Positions 6,872-14,446 of a DNA stretch of 36,247 nucleotides are shown piece after piece; position 1 is the stretch's first letter; every line of letters begins with the position of its first letter. The translations under genes were made by a program, and so were the position numbers. The notes below the pieces were generated by a model. That model was given only the letters and a program-made list of their open reading frames with translations. It made no database searches and was not told the origin of the DNA. The DNA is from a virus: positions 1-36,247 of the IMG/VR virus record IMGVR_UViG_3300011114_000528. One strand, written 5' to 3'.

Positions 6872-7327
6872 TCAGGCAATTCGGATCAGCGCGTTCGTCG
6901 CGTCGCTGGTTGGCATCGTCAACGTAAAAGTACCCGCTGTAATGGTCTGACTGCCGAACGTGTGGACGCTGATCGCCTTGTTGCTTTGGGTTGAGTTGTA
7001 GACCAGTACCGCGTCGAACGCGGTCGTCAGGGTCACAGTCGTGTAGGTGAAGCTCGCGCTCGGTGTCCAGTAGCCCGTCGTGCCGCTTGTAGTGGGCGCT
7101 GTGGCGTTTGTCACCGTTACGCCGCCTGCACTATAGCCAGATCCCGAAACCTCGCCTGTGGCGCTGTAGGCGGTCGTGGAGGCATTTACTGTGGCGCTCG
7201 CCAGATACAAAGCGGCTTTCAGCGTGTCGGCTCCGGTTCCGGCCCGAATGACCGTGGTCCCGAGCGCGTGAATGCCTGACAGTATCTCTCCTTTAAAGCT
7301 GGTGCACATTGCCTGGGTGTTAGCCAT
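6872..7327 (-). CDS. Putative virion structural protein
   Basis: A 151-residue Thr/Ala/Gly/Ser-rich protein with a conserved-looking start (MCTSFKGEILSGIHAL) and beta-strand alternation throughout, including a Tyr-Ser-Ala-Thr-Gly-Glu-Val segment and a C-terminal TLTMPTSDATNALIRIA. Such proteins commonly lie just after the portal in podovirus-like genomes. No enzyme motif, signal peptide or membrane helix is present. The start at 7327 has a GGAGG site eight bases upstream and overlaps the end of the small gene before it by eight bases. Role in the head or connector is inferred from location. Confidence 0.75.
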   Translation of the reverse strand: MANTQAMCTSFKGEILSGIHALGTTVIRAGTGADTLKAALYLASATVNASTTAYSATGEVSGSGYSAGGVTVTNATAPTTSGTTGYWTPSASFTYTTVTLTTAFDAVLVYNSTQSNKAISVHTFGSQTITAGTFTLTMPTSDATNALIRIA

Positions 7328-7514
7328 TGAATCCTCCGATTTCAGAAATTGATACCGCTGCCCGTTTGAGGCTCACATGCGCTGACCTGTGAACAAGTTC
7401 CCCGGCCAGCCAGTATTCGACCCAGACGGTGCTTTCATTGTCGTTGTCCAAACCTCCCTCGCGCTTCTCAAGCAGGGAGTCGTCCATCGTGCCCTTCGTG
7501 GTGGTCACGATCAT
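7320..7514 (-). CDS. Small hypothetical protein after the portal
   Basis: A 64-residue protein with a central WVEYWLAGELVHRSAHVSL segment. It is coupled to the portal gene by an ATGA overlap at its start (7514) and overlaps the next gene by eight bases at its end, an arrangement that favours a real gene. There are no recognisable domains. The length and acidic/amphipathic character would suit a small accessory of the head assembly region, but nothing specific can be said. Confidence 0.65.
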   Translation of the reverse strand: MIVTTTKGTMDDSLLEKREGGLDNDNESTVWVEYWLAGELVHRSAHVSLKRAAVSISEIGGFNG

Positions 7515-9802
7515 TGCGTCATCACCTCGACGCCCGCCGCCCGACCGTCAGGCCCGCGCACAATCCGTTTCGGTGCCGCCAGCATCTGCATCATCCCGCC
7601 CATCTGGTTCATGGTCTGGTCATGCCGCCCGAGCATCGCGTCGTGCATCCCCGCCATGCGGTCGATCGCCACTTTTACATGGTCGCCCAACTCGGCGGTG
7701 ATCTTCTCGGATGCGGCCTGCTGTGCCTCGATCGCCGGAATGTCCAGCCCCGGATTGGCCCCGATTCGGGCGACCATGATTTTCGTCGCCGCCTCAAGCT
7801 CGGTTTTCCAGCGGTTGAACTGTTCCTCGGATTGGAGTTTCTGCTGTGCCATCGCCGCTTCGTATTGCTGGCGCTGCGCCTCGGTCTGTGCTGCGGCTTG
7901 AGCTTTCATCTGCTCAATCTGCACCTCGGCCTGAATCTTCGCTTGCTGGATCTGGGCATCGAACTGCGCTTTGGCCTGCGCCGCCTGAATATCGGCCTGC
8001 GCCCGAGCTTGGTCGGATGCTTGCTGCGCTTGCAGTTTCATTATCTCCGGGTCAGGACGCGGCTGTTGCGGTTGCGCCTGTTTCTCTTTTAGCTGGTCCA
8101 GCGCAGCGTCCAGAGCGCCTTCCATCGGTTTTGCTTGTTTGAACGCGCCAATACCAAACTTCATCACCTCAATCAGCATCGGCGTGATCTCCGGGCTGGC
8201 TTGGGCGACCGGCAAGGCTTCCCGCAAGAACCCGCCGAATGCCTGGATGAACTCCATCCGGTCGCGCTTCATTTGCTGATCGTCTAGTTGCACAAGAGAA
8301 TCGGCGGCGACCTCGATCCGGAAACTCCGCAGCGGGTTGTCGCCCATCAGTTGCAAGGCCTCGGGGATGAGCTGCTGGTCAGCCGGTTGCATCTGCTGGG
8401 CGGCGGCGTACATCAGGATCGTCTGCGGCTGGAACTTCGTGCAAATGATTTGCGCCTTCAGGCGCAGCAGCTCGGTGGCAAACATCGCCACATCTTCCTG
8501 CATCGAGCGGAGCCGGATGCTGGCGTATTGGCCCTTGATCTGCTGCGCGGTCGCCGTTTCGCTCGCCATCGAAGATCCGCGAATGATGTCCGACAGGCCG
8601 GTGATCTCGTATATCTGGTTCTTGATTTCGGTTCGTGCCCGATAGCATTGGAGCAACGCATCGGCAAGCGTGTCCAGCGGGAGCAAGTCGATGCTGCCCT
8701 TCAGACCGCCCTTCTCACCGAACGCCATCCATTTGTCGACCGGGATCAAGGCGTTATTCTCGCCCTCGGTCATCAGGCGCTGAAGTGCTGGCTGGCTGGC
8801 ATCGTAGACGCCGCGCACCCGGAGCGCCTTGACCAGACCATCGATTCGGTCGGAGAGAATGTCCAGTTCGACCGCTTGGTCCTGATAAAGCACAAAGTCA
8901 GGGACCGGCACCAGGGTGTCGCTGGTCATGGTCGCATACAGGGGGCGAGTGCAGGGCCAGAACCCTTCCAGATCCAGCGGGTCGTCCCGCTCGTCGATGA
9001 TCTCCGGCATGTTCTTGCTGAACCAGTAGACCTTGCCGGATTCCTTGTCCCAGAGTTCGCAGATCTTGGCGCGGGTGTGTTCCTTCGTCGATTGCCCGTA
9101 GGTTTTGAGCGTGTCAGGACCGGCATCAAACGGAATGTTTTTGCCGACCTTCTCGCCGAACCGCTCGATCAGGGACTCTCGGGTCATGTAGACCCACCGC
9201 CAGACACAGGTCACCTCCTCCCAGGTTCGTGCAACAGAATGCCCGAAATCTTTCCAATGAACGTAGTCGGTCGGGGCGCACTCGTACTCGATTTCCTCTT
9301 GCGGCTCGACCTCTCCCGCAGTCGCGTCGGTCTGCATTCCTTCTTCAGGCTCGTCAACGTCCTCGGTGATTTCCAGCCCGTCCTCGGGGATTTCCTGATT
9401 GCGAACGTGCGGCTCGTACCGCACCCAAGCAACGCCGCGCCCGCCGAGGAACCGATCCTCGACGCAATGCTTCATCGTGGCGCGGAAGTCGGGATAATGC
9501 TCGACTTCAAAGTCCAGCGCCCGCTCGATCAGTTGGGAGGCGACCCGGCCCACAGGGTCGTTGTCACCGAAACGGCGGGAAACGTCGGCCTTCGGCAGGC
9601 GAGCGTAGACCGCCGGAATGAGCGTCTGGACGTTTGACCAGAGAATGTTGAACTTCGCGGTTTCGCTGGTATTGGAACTGCGATTGTCATCCCGATACCG
9701 CTTGATGATCTTTTGCGTGCGGGCTTCCCACTTCTTGAAGTCGCCGTCATAGGTGGCGACGGTGTTCAGCCATTTCTGGACGCCTGTGCTGGTTGGTTCC
9801 AT
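7511..9802 (-). CDS. Portal protein (P22-like)
   Basis: A 763-residue portal protein forming the dodecameric DNA channel at the capsid vertex. The N-terminal part (WLNTVATYDGDFKKWEARTQ, then a basic RYRDDNR segment and NILWSNVQTLIPAVYARLPK) is typical of podovirus portals. It is longer than most because of a C-terminal extension from about residue 590, rich in Gln and Ala with heptad-like helices (QIQQAKIQAEVQIEQMKAQ), as in the P22-type barrel that reaches into the capsid. It follows the terminase genes after four small ORFs and is preceded without a gap by the 141-residue gene. Confidence 0.92.
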   Translation of the reverse strand: MEPTSTGVQKWLNTVATYDGDFKKWEARTQKIIKRYRDDNRSSNTSETAKFNILWSNVQTLIPAVYARLPKADVSRRFGDNDPVGRVASQLIERALDFEVEHYPDFRATMKHCVEDRFLGGRGVAWVRYEPHVRNQEIPEDGLEITEDVDEPEEGMQTDATAGEVEPQEEIEYECAPTDYVHWKDFGHSVARTWEEVTCVWRWVYMTRESLIERFGEKVGKNIPFDAGPDTLKTYGQSTKEHTRAKICELWDKESGKVYWFSKNMPEIIDERDDPLDLEGFWPCTRPLYATMTSDTLVPVPDFVLYQDQAVELDILSDRIDGLVKALRVRGVYDASQPALQRLMTEGENNALIPVDKWMAFGEKGGLKGSIDLLPLDTLADALLQCYRARTEIKNQIYEITGLSDIIRGSSMASETATAQQIKGQYASIRLRSMQEDVAMFATELLRLKAQIICTKFQPQTILMYAAAQQMQPADQQLIPEALQLMGDNPLRSFRIEVAADSLVQLDDQQMKRDRMEFIQAFGGFLREALPVAQASPEITPMLIEVMKFGIGAFKQAKPMEGALDAALDQLKEKQAQPQQPRPDPEIMKLQAQQASDQARAQADIQAAQAKAQFDAQIQQAKIQAEVQIEQMKAQAAAQTEAQRQQYEAAMAQQKLQSEEQFNRWKTELEAATKIMVARIGANPGLDIPAIEAQQAASEKITAELGDHVKVAIDRMAGMHDAMLGRHDQTMNQMGGMMQMLAAPKRIVRGPDGRAAGVEVMTQ

Positions 9803-10228
9803 TTATTTTTGCCTTAATGTCATTTTTAACCAATCTGCTTGTGTTGCTCCAACTGCATCGGGATTTGTTCCTGTTGCCCGCATGTAATGTTCTTTCCATG
9901 CAGTCGGATGATCCGCAGATTTCAACATTTCCCCGTTTGATGTTGACGAAGGCCAATGATACTTATTGTTATCGTAAGGATCTGGCTGCGGTCTGATCCC
10001 CGCTTCCCATGCCTTTCTGTAATCATAATTGGCTGTTTTGCTGAGATCGGGTGTTTCTCCGTAGCTTTTAACAAACTCCGAATACCAAGGTGAATTTTTA
10101 ATTTCTCGCTGAAAACTTATTTCTTTTCCTTGCGCGGCGATGTTCGGGTTCATGGTTGCCGGTCGTTGCGCCGCATCCAGCTCCTGCTGATAGCGCAGCG
10201 CGGCGGCTATGCGGTCTGCATCAGCCAC
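9803..10228 (-). CDS. Conserved phage protein of unknown function
   Basis: A 141-residue soluble protein. The central and C-terminal parts contain WYSEFVKSYGETPDL, NYDYRKAWEAG and YHWPSSTSNGEMLKSADH motifs. I recognise these from small proteins beside terminase or portal genes in other phages, but no function has been attached to them. Its stop abuts the portal ATG and its start overlaps the preceding gene by eight bases, so it belongs to the packaging/portal operon. There is no signal peptide or membrane segment. Confidence 0.72.
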   Translation of the reverse strand: MADADRIAAALRYQQELDAAQRPATMNPNIAAQGKEISFQREIKNSPWYSEFVKSYGETPDLSKTANYDYRKAWEAGIRPQPDPYDNNKYHWPSSTSNGEMLKSADHPTAWKEHYMRATGTNPDAVGATQADWLKMTLRQK

Positions 10229-10511
10229 GATTGCGCCCTGAAATGGCTCGCGCCTTAGCCTGCGCGTCCTCTTTGCTTGATGCGCCCCACGCCTTCAGCG
10301 CAAGCGCCAAGCGGGTCGGCTTGCCGTCCTTCTCCATCGGCCCCGGCATGTTGCCCATCCGGGCGAGAAACGAGGCACGCCGAGGGTTGTCGCCAGCTTT
10401 GACCGGCGGCTTGAGCGTCCCGCCAGTCTCGGCCTTGTAGGAGGCGCGGCCTTTGGCGTTCAGGCCACCGGCAGCGTTCTTTCCTTCCTTGCGAGTCCAG
10501 GCGGCGGTCAT
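10221..10511 (-). CDS. DUF6321-like small phage protein
   Basis: A 96-residue basic protein with the pattern AWTRKEGKN-GGLNAKGRASYKAE, then GDNPRRASFLARMGNMPGP and a C-terminal LALKAWGASS segment. This matches a small, widespread phage family (DUF6321 as I recall it) of unknown function found in the packaging region of podoviruses. It overlaps its neighbours on both sides by ATGA-like junctions. The many Lys/Arg residues suggest nucleic-acid contact, which is an inference only. Confidence 0.75.
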   Translation of the reverse strand: MTAAWTRKEGKNAAGGLNAKGRASYKAETGGTLKPPVKAGDNPRRASFLARMGNMPGPMEKDGKPTRLALALKAWGASSKEDAQAKARAISGRNRG

Positions 10512-10666
10512 TTCTTCTTCTCGGGCTTTGCGGTCTTTGCCGACTCGCGGAAAGCGGCAGCAGTCGGTGCACCGGGTGAGCCGGGCTTACGCATCTGCTC
10601 GCCCGAGCCTGCTTTGATGCGCTCCTGCTTGGCTAAGATATTGGCGTAAAGACCGGCCTTGTTCAT
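10508..10666 (-). CDS. Small conserved basic phage protein
   Basis: A 52-residue protein (MNKAGLYANILAKQERI, then GSGEQMRKPGSPGAPTAAAF). This glycine/lysine-rich sequence is a very widespread small phage protein of unknown function and often travels with the DUF6321-like gene found here immediately downstream. The start at 10666 is chosen from this family pattern and from its ATGA-type overlap with the previous gene. A longer reading from 10723 would add 19 unrelated residues. Confidence 0.75.
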   Translation of the reverse strand: MNKAGLYANILAKQERIKAGSGEQMRKPGSPGAPTAAAFRESAKTAKPEKKK

Positions 10667-10974
10667 GCCGAGAATATCCCGACCGCGACAACGGTGGCAC
10701 CGGCTCCGGTGGTAATTTTCCAAGCGCCGGACGCCGATACCGCGTTGACCTCGACCGAATAGACTCCGGGAACGTTGGTGGCTGCGCCGGTGAGCAACAC
10801 GATTGAGGTGCTGCCATCAATTAGGGTCACGCCCGAGGAAGCGGCCGTCACCACCGAAATGATAAGCCGGTGCACATAGTCACCGACAGCGCCTGTGCCG
10901 CCCAGAACCTGAGCGGTCTGTGAAGCTGCAACGGTTTCATACTGATAGCGATAAGGATTGGATACGCCGCTCAT
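10663..10974 (-). CDS. Putative beta-rich virion protein
   Basis: A 103-residue protein with strong beta alternation: YRYQYETVAASQTAQVLG, then a GAVGDYVHRLIISV strand and ITTGAGATVVAVGIF at the end. It resembles short fibre or decoration-type proteins encoded near terminase genes in podovirus-like phages, but no firm family can be named from sequence alone. It overlaps both the terminase large subunit gene upstream and the small basic gene downstream by four bases, fixing it in the packaging operon. Confidence 0.7.
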   Translation of the reverse strand: MSGVSNPYRYQYETVAASQTAQVLGGTGAVGDYVHRLIISVVTAASSGVTLIDGSTSIVLLTGAATNVPGVYSVEVNAVSASGAWKITTGAGATVVAVGIFSA

Positions 10975-12308
10975 AGTCTGCTGCTCCTAGATGATTTGTG
11001 GGTTGCCCACATGTCGTTGAGGGTTACGGTGTTCTCGGGTCCGACCATCAGCGGTCGGTGCGTGTCGGGTGCTTTGGCTCTCGGCTCAATGCGCCAGGCA
11101 ACAGCCAGCATCCTCATGGCGTCTGCGGGATGGCTCGTCCAGTCATGTCTTGGGGTCTGCCTGAAGGCTTTCTTGTCCTCGTCATATTCGCGCTGGTATT
11201 GGCGCAGCGCCTCGATGCCATCGAAGCAGCGATCGGCATCAAACCATGCTTGAGGGAGCATCTGGCGCACCGCTTGGATGCCGTCCTGCACGCCGAGGTC
11301 GGGGACGATTGCCATGTTGTTGATGCCCAGATGCTCGGCCATCTGCTCGATGATCGACTTGCCGCCCGAGGCGAGCGTCTTGGCGCGGGCGTCGTGCGGG
11401 AGGTAGTGCTTGCCGTACTTGTAAGGCTTGGACCTGACCACCGCGCCAAGTTCGTTGATGTTGGCCCCGCTGACCGCGTAATAATCGATAACGTGGATCT
11501 CGTTGCGGATGACCTGATACCACCAGATCGCGGTGTCGTCGCGGTATCCCAGATCCCACGCCGTGTGCACCGGCACCTCGGGCTGGTAATCAACCTGACA
11601 GATCCGGCCCTCTTCGGTGGCTTCTCGCAGCTCCTCGCCGTAGAACGCCCCTAGAATCGCGGCCTCGAATGAGCATTCATATTCCTGATCGTACTGGTCC
11701 TTGCTCAGTTGGGCGCGAGCGGCAGACAGTTCGCTGTCAGGCAGCAGGCCCGACTTGCTGGCAGGCAGCTCAAGTAGGAACCACTCGTCCTTTAGCCTGC
11801 TGGCTGTGGACCTGATGTCCCAGAACTGATTTTTGCCTTTTGGCGTACCACCGAACACGGCCCATCCCTGCCGGTCGGAGAGCGCAGGACGGATCACGTT
11901 ACCCCAGACGCTCGGCTTGAAGTCCCCGAATTCGTCCATGTAAATGCCGGAGAATCCGAGTCCACGAATGGCGTCGGCATTGTCGGCGCCGAACAGCCGG
12001 ATCTTGGAGCCGTTGACGAGCGTCACGGTGAGTTCTGCTTCGTTGCTGTCGGCTGCGATGGGCAACGAGTAGTGCTTGAGGTAGTCCCAGACGACTGATT
12101 TAGCCTGGCTGCGAAACGGGGCGACGAACCCGTAGAGCGGCATCGGATCTCGTGACATGACCGCAGCTCGAATGATGTCGTTGATCGCGGCGACGGTCTT
12201 TCCTGCGCGACGGTGCGCGACGAGGCACGCCCATCTCTGCGTGCGGTTGTGGAATGACCTGAACGCTTTGCGGGGCGCATAAGGGATTTCTATTTCTCGG
12301 ACTGCCAT
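10971..12308 (-). CDS. terL: Terminase large subunit
   Basis: A 445-residue DNA-packaging motor and nuclease. The ATPase has a Walker A-type AHRRAGKT at residues 31-38, Walker B GIYMDEF at 121-127, and a coupling GGTPKGKNQ at 154-161. The C-terminal RNase H-like nuclease begins around HTAWDLGYRDDT at 249-260, with Asp253 and the Asp258/259 pair as candidate metal ligands, and a later acidic HPADAMRML segment. It overlaps the small subunit gene by 19 bases. The enzyme cuts and translocates DNA through the portal encoded about 1.2 kb downstream. Confidence 0.95.
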   Translation of the reverse strand: MAVREIEIPYAPRKAFRSFHNRTQRWACLVAHRRAGKTVAAINDIIRAAVMSRDPMPLYGFVAPFRSQAKSVVWDYLKHYSLPIAADSNEAELTVTLVNGSKIRLFGADNADAIRGLGFSGIYMDEFGDFKPSVWGNVIRPALSDRQGWAVFGGTPKGKNQFWDIRSTASRLKDEWFLLELPASKSGLLPDSELSAARAQLSKDQYDQEYECSFEAAILGAFYGEELREATEEGRICQVDYQPEVPVHTAWDLGYRDDTAIWWYQVIRNEIHVIDYYAVSGANINELGAVVRSKPYKYGKHYLPHDARAKTLASGGKSIIEQMAEHLGINNMAIVPDLGVQDGIQAVRQMLPQAWFDADRCFDGIEALRQYQREYDEDKKAFRQTPRHDWTSHPADAMRMLAVAWRIEPRAKAPDTHRPLMVGPENTVTLNDMWATHKSSRSSRL

Positions 12309-12592
12309 GTGATCTTGAGTTCTTGAGGGCCACCGTCGGCACCGGTGACTTCAGTCCTTGCGAGTTTCGGAACGTGATACTCAAGCAGGTCGGAAAAACA
12401 CTTAAAGGCGGCTGCTGGCCCTTGATCGGCGGCGATCTCGTCAAGCCAGCCCTGCAAGCGGTCTGCGTTGCCGTCAACAAAGCGAGCGATGGCCTCTTTC
12501 GCGGCGATGGTCGTTTTGTTCTGCAATCCTTTGGGGCGACCAGCTCCGGGCCTTTTGTCACCTTTTTTAAAATGGCCTGAGTTAGCAGTCAC
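12290..12592 (-). CDS. terS: Terminase small subunit-like protein
   Basis: A 100-residue basic protein starting with a GDKRPGAGRPKGLQNKTT segment, the usual lead into small terminase or DUF5681-type DNA-binding proteins, followed by helical AAKEAIARFVDGN and WLDEIAADQGP. It is located directly before the large subunit and overlaps it, the standard arrangement. It would recognise viral DNA and deliver it to the large subunit. The assignment rests on this N-terminal pattern and on context, with the exact family uncertain. Confidence 0.85.
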   Translation of the reverse strand: MTANSGHFKKGDKRPGAGRPKGLQNKTTIAAKEAIARFVDGNADRLQGWLDEIAADQGPAAAFKCFSDLLEYHVPKLARTEVTGADGGPQELKITWQSEK

Positions 12593-12769
12593 TTAGGTAT
12601 CATCTTTGCTATTCGGCATACGTTTCATGGCCTCGGCAAGCCGTTTTCCTTTGTCGGCTTGGTTGTATTCCTTTGCAACCTTAACCGGCACGCCGACTTT
12701 CTTGGCAAACTTGGGGTCGTGAGCGGCGGCAGCCATCATGCGAGCTTGGGCGGGGGAGTGCGAGGGCAT
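12593..12769 (-). CDS. Small conserved phage protein
   Basis: A 58-residue protein (SPAQARMMAAAAHDPKFAKK followed by VGVPVKVAKEYNQADKGKR). The pattern of a Ser-Pro-Ala-Gln lead, an alanine run and a VAKE(Y/F)-AD motif is familiar from small proteins near terminase genes of podoviruses. Its function is unknown. The start overlaps the stop of the previous gene as TAATG, and its stop sits one base before the terminase small subunit start, so it is clearly part of the operon. Confidence 0.72.
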   Translation of the reverse strand: MPSHSPAQARMMAAAAHDPKFAKKVGVPVKVAKEYNQADKGKRLAEAMKRMPNSKDDT

Positions 12770-13143
12770 TATTTCAGGAACCTCAGTTTGTAAAGGGTTG
12801 AGTCGATCAGGGAAGCAATTTCGTCAACGAGGTTCTGGAGCTGCGTGTCCTCGGGAAGATGTGCGCGGTAGTCCTTGACGAACTCTTTTATCTTGGTGAG
12901 GTACTTGGTTGGATCGGTATCGGCGTGAAAGGTGTTCGGATAATCGCGGATAACCTCGTAGGAGCCTTGAAAGGCTTCGGCCCAGGCATCGGTGAGGTCG
13001 ATGATTTGGTGATAGTAATCATTGAGTGCGGAATGCGCCGAGAAGGAAGGCGTTTGCAGGTGCATGAAATGGGCGTTCGTCCCGCTGTGGAACAGGACGG
13101 AAACGAAAGTTGCGGCATCTGCGTTAAAGGATTTTCCGGCCAT
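12769..13143 (-). CDS. Helical, Dps/ferritin-like phage protein (tentative)
   Basis: A 124-residue all-helical protein. The segment LFHSGTNAHFMHLQTPSFSAHSALNDYYHQIIDLTD has His and acidic residues spaced like the N-terminal helices of Dps/ferritin-like proteins and of a DUF5856-type phage family. The C-terminal half is a further pair of helices. If it is Dps-like it could protect or coat DNA, but the usual metal ligands cannot be confirmed by eye. It lies between the nuclease-like gene and the terminase region and ends in a TAATG overlap with the 58-residue gene. Confidence 0.6.
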   Translation of the reverse strand: MAGKSFNADAATFVSVLFHSGTNAHFMHLQTPSFSAHSALNDYYHQIIDLTDAWAEAFQGSYEVIRDYPNTFHADTDPTKYLTKIKEFVKDYRAHLPEDTQLQNLVDEIASLIDSTLYKLRFLK

Positions 13144-13173
13144 TTATTGCCCCAATTCGCCAATAATTCCAGA

Positions 13174-13497
13174 CTATTCCGAAATTTTCGCGTCGTCAAG
13201 TGCTGATTTACAGGCGCGGGATTGTTCAGCCATTAGGCGAACCGTGGTGATGACGCCCTCCAAATCCCGAACAAGGGCGCGGCATCCTTTCCAGCCCGAG
13301 ATGAAGGCAATCTGGTCGCCAGTCTCTTTGCCTTTGGGCATTTTGACCTCAACGAGCCAGGTGATCCCGCCGATGGAGACGAGCAGGTCGGGGACGCCCT
13401 TTCCCAAACTTGCAAGGCTTAAAACCGAGCATCCGAGCTTGCGAAAGGCGGCGACGGTGGAGGTGTGGTTTGTATCGGTACGGGCGGCTCTTCTCAT
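13174..13497 (-). CDS. VRR-NUC/PD-(D/E)XK-type nuclease
   Basis: A 107-residue protein with the compact fold motif of VRR-NUC or Holliday-resolvase-like nucleases: a Thr/Ala helix (HTSTVAAFRKLGCSV), then GKGVPDLLV (metal-binding Asp) and TWLVEVKMP (Glu-Val-Lys), followed by a GWKGC segment. The start at 13497 overlaps the TGA of the PP-loop gene upstream (ATGA). Small nucleases of this type accompany phage replication genes and can cut branched DNA. Whether it acts with the neighbouring PP-loop protein is unknown. Confidence 0.8.
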   Translation of the reverse strand: MRRAARTDTNHTSTVAAFRKLGCSVLSLASLGKGVPDLLVSIGGITWLVEVKMPKGKETGDQIAFISGWKGCRALVRDLEGVITTVRLMAEQSRACKSALDDAKISE

Positions 13498-14294
13498 ACA
13501 CCGCACATGCCTTCGCATTCCATATCGAACATGCTCATTTGTCCGGCTTCCTCTGCGGTCCTTAAATCCACTTCTGAAAGCGGCTTACAGGAGCGGTGCA
13601 TGTACTGCGTTCCGCGCATTCCGCGTGCTGTCTCACGAATAATTTCGTCAATCGCCAATGCGTCGGCCCATGATTCAGGGTCTGCTTTGATCGCTCGCCA
13701 TTCCTTATCAGAGTGAAACGGACAACCGATGCAGGAGGATTTCGGCGGTTGTGGATAACCTTTCTTTGCCATCCATTTCAAGCAATCATTCCGGCTCATT
13801 TCTTTCTCGATCAGAGGGAATCGGTTCTCACTCCACCGCTCGGTTGATGGCTTCATCCGGCTCGCTTCGTCGGTGCTGATTCCGATCCATGTCGAACACG
13901 AACCGACCGGAATCCGTTTCCGCGCCTGATAGCCAAGCAGACGCCGCTTTTCCTTGTTAAGCGGACCAATCTTGTATTCAGCCGTGCATTGCCGACGCCC
14001 CATTGCGCGGTCACCGTTCGGCATCTGGATGTGCCACGGGATCGACGCAAACCGCCCCCCCGTGCTTTTCTGCTTCCGTATTGTGTCCTCGCGCAGACTC
14101 CCTTTCGTCACGCGATGAACGGGGAAAGGCAATTTCTTTTCCAGCCAAGCGAGCCATTCATAGACCTTGCGAGGTTCCCATTGCGTGTCCGCAAATATCG
14201 CCGCATCCGGCATCGGCCCGATCTCGCCATGCGCCGCCATCAAAGCCAGCGTTGAAGACTGGACCCCTGCACCAAGTGAAAGTATATTCATCAT
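13494..14294 (-). CDS. PAPS-reductase-like PP-loop (adenine nucleotide alpha-hydrolase) protein
   Basis: A 266-residue protein starting with the PP-loop variant SLGAGVQSSTLALMA, followed by AIFADTQWEP and RVTKGSLRED. This is the pattern of phage-encoded PAPS reductase/DndC-like ATP pyrophosphatases. A SSCIGCPFHSDKEW motif near residue 190 and a Cys-rich C-terminus (MECEGMCGV) may bind metal. The true substrate is unknown: nucleotide or DNA sulfur chemistry is suggested by family resemblance only, and a true PAPS reductase would show a different C-terminal cysteine motif. It is followed in an ATGA overlap by a nuclease-like gene. It begins just after an intergenic palindrome array. Confidence 0.82.
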   Translation of the reverse strand: MMNILSLGAGVQSSTLALMAAHGEIGPMPDAAIFADTQWEPRKVYEWLAWLEKKLPFPVHRVTKGSLREDTIRKQKSTGGRFASIPWHIQMPNGDRAMGRRQCTAEYKIGPLNKEKRRLLGYQARKRIPVGSCSTWIGISTDEASRMKPSTERWSENRFPLIEKEMSRNDCLKWMAKKGYPQPPKSSCIGCPFHSDKEWRAIKADPESWADALAIDEIIRETARGMRGTQYMHRSCKPLSEVDLRTAEEAGQMSMFDMECEGMCGV

Positions 14295-14446
14295 TGAGAA
14301 TCATTCCTATCTGTAAAGTGTCGGACACGTGTCCGGGAAACAGGAAACCGGACATGTCCCCCCGGACACATGTCCGGGACAGACAGGGTCGGTTTTCCTA
14401 CTGGGTTGTCCTGTCTGTCCATGTCCGAAAACAGGGGGGTAGTGTC
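14295..14446. promoter_or_regulatory. Array of GGACA/TGTCC palindromes (candidate origin or operators)
   Basis: The 152-bp gap between the prim-pol and PP-loop genes is dense with GGACA/TGTCC half-sites, about a dozen including one just inside the prim-pol end. Perfect palindromes are CGGACACGTGTCCG (14322-14335) and GGACATGTCC (14350-14359). CCCGGACA-CA-TGTCCGGG lies at 14361-14378. An 11-bp inverted repeat, GGACAGACAGG (14377-14387) with CCTGTCTGTCC (14410-14420), can form a hairpin. No clear sigma70 promoter was seen. The array resembles iteron-like initiator sites or multiple operators; adjacency to the primase favours an origin, without proof. Confidence 0.75.

Noticed and set aside
8288-9637. 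449-codon plus-strand ORF
   Set aside because: Antisense shadow of the portal gene in GC-rich codons; no domains.
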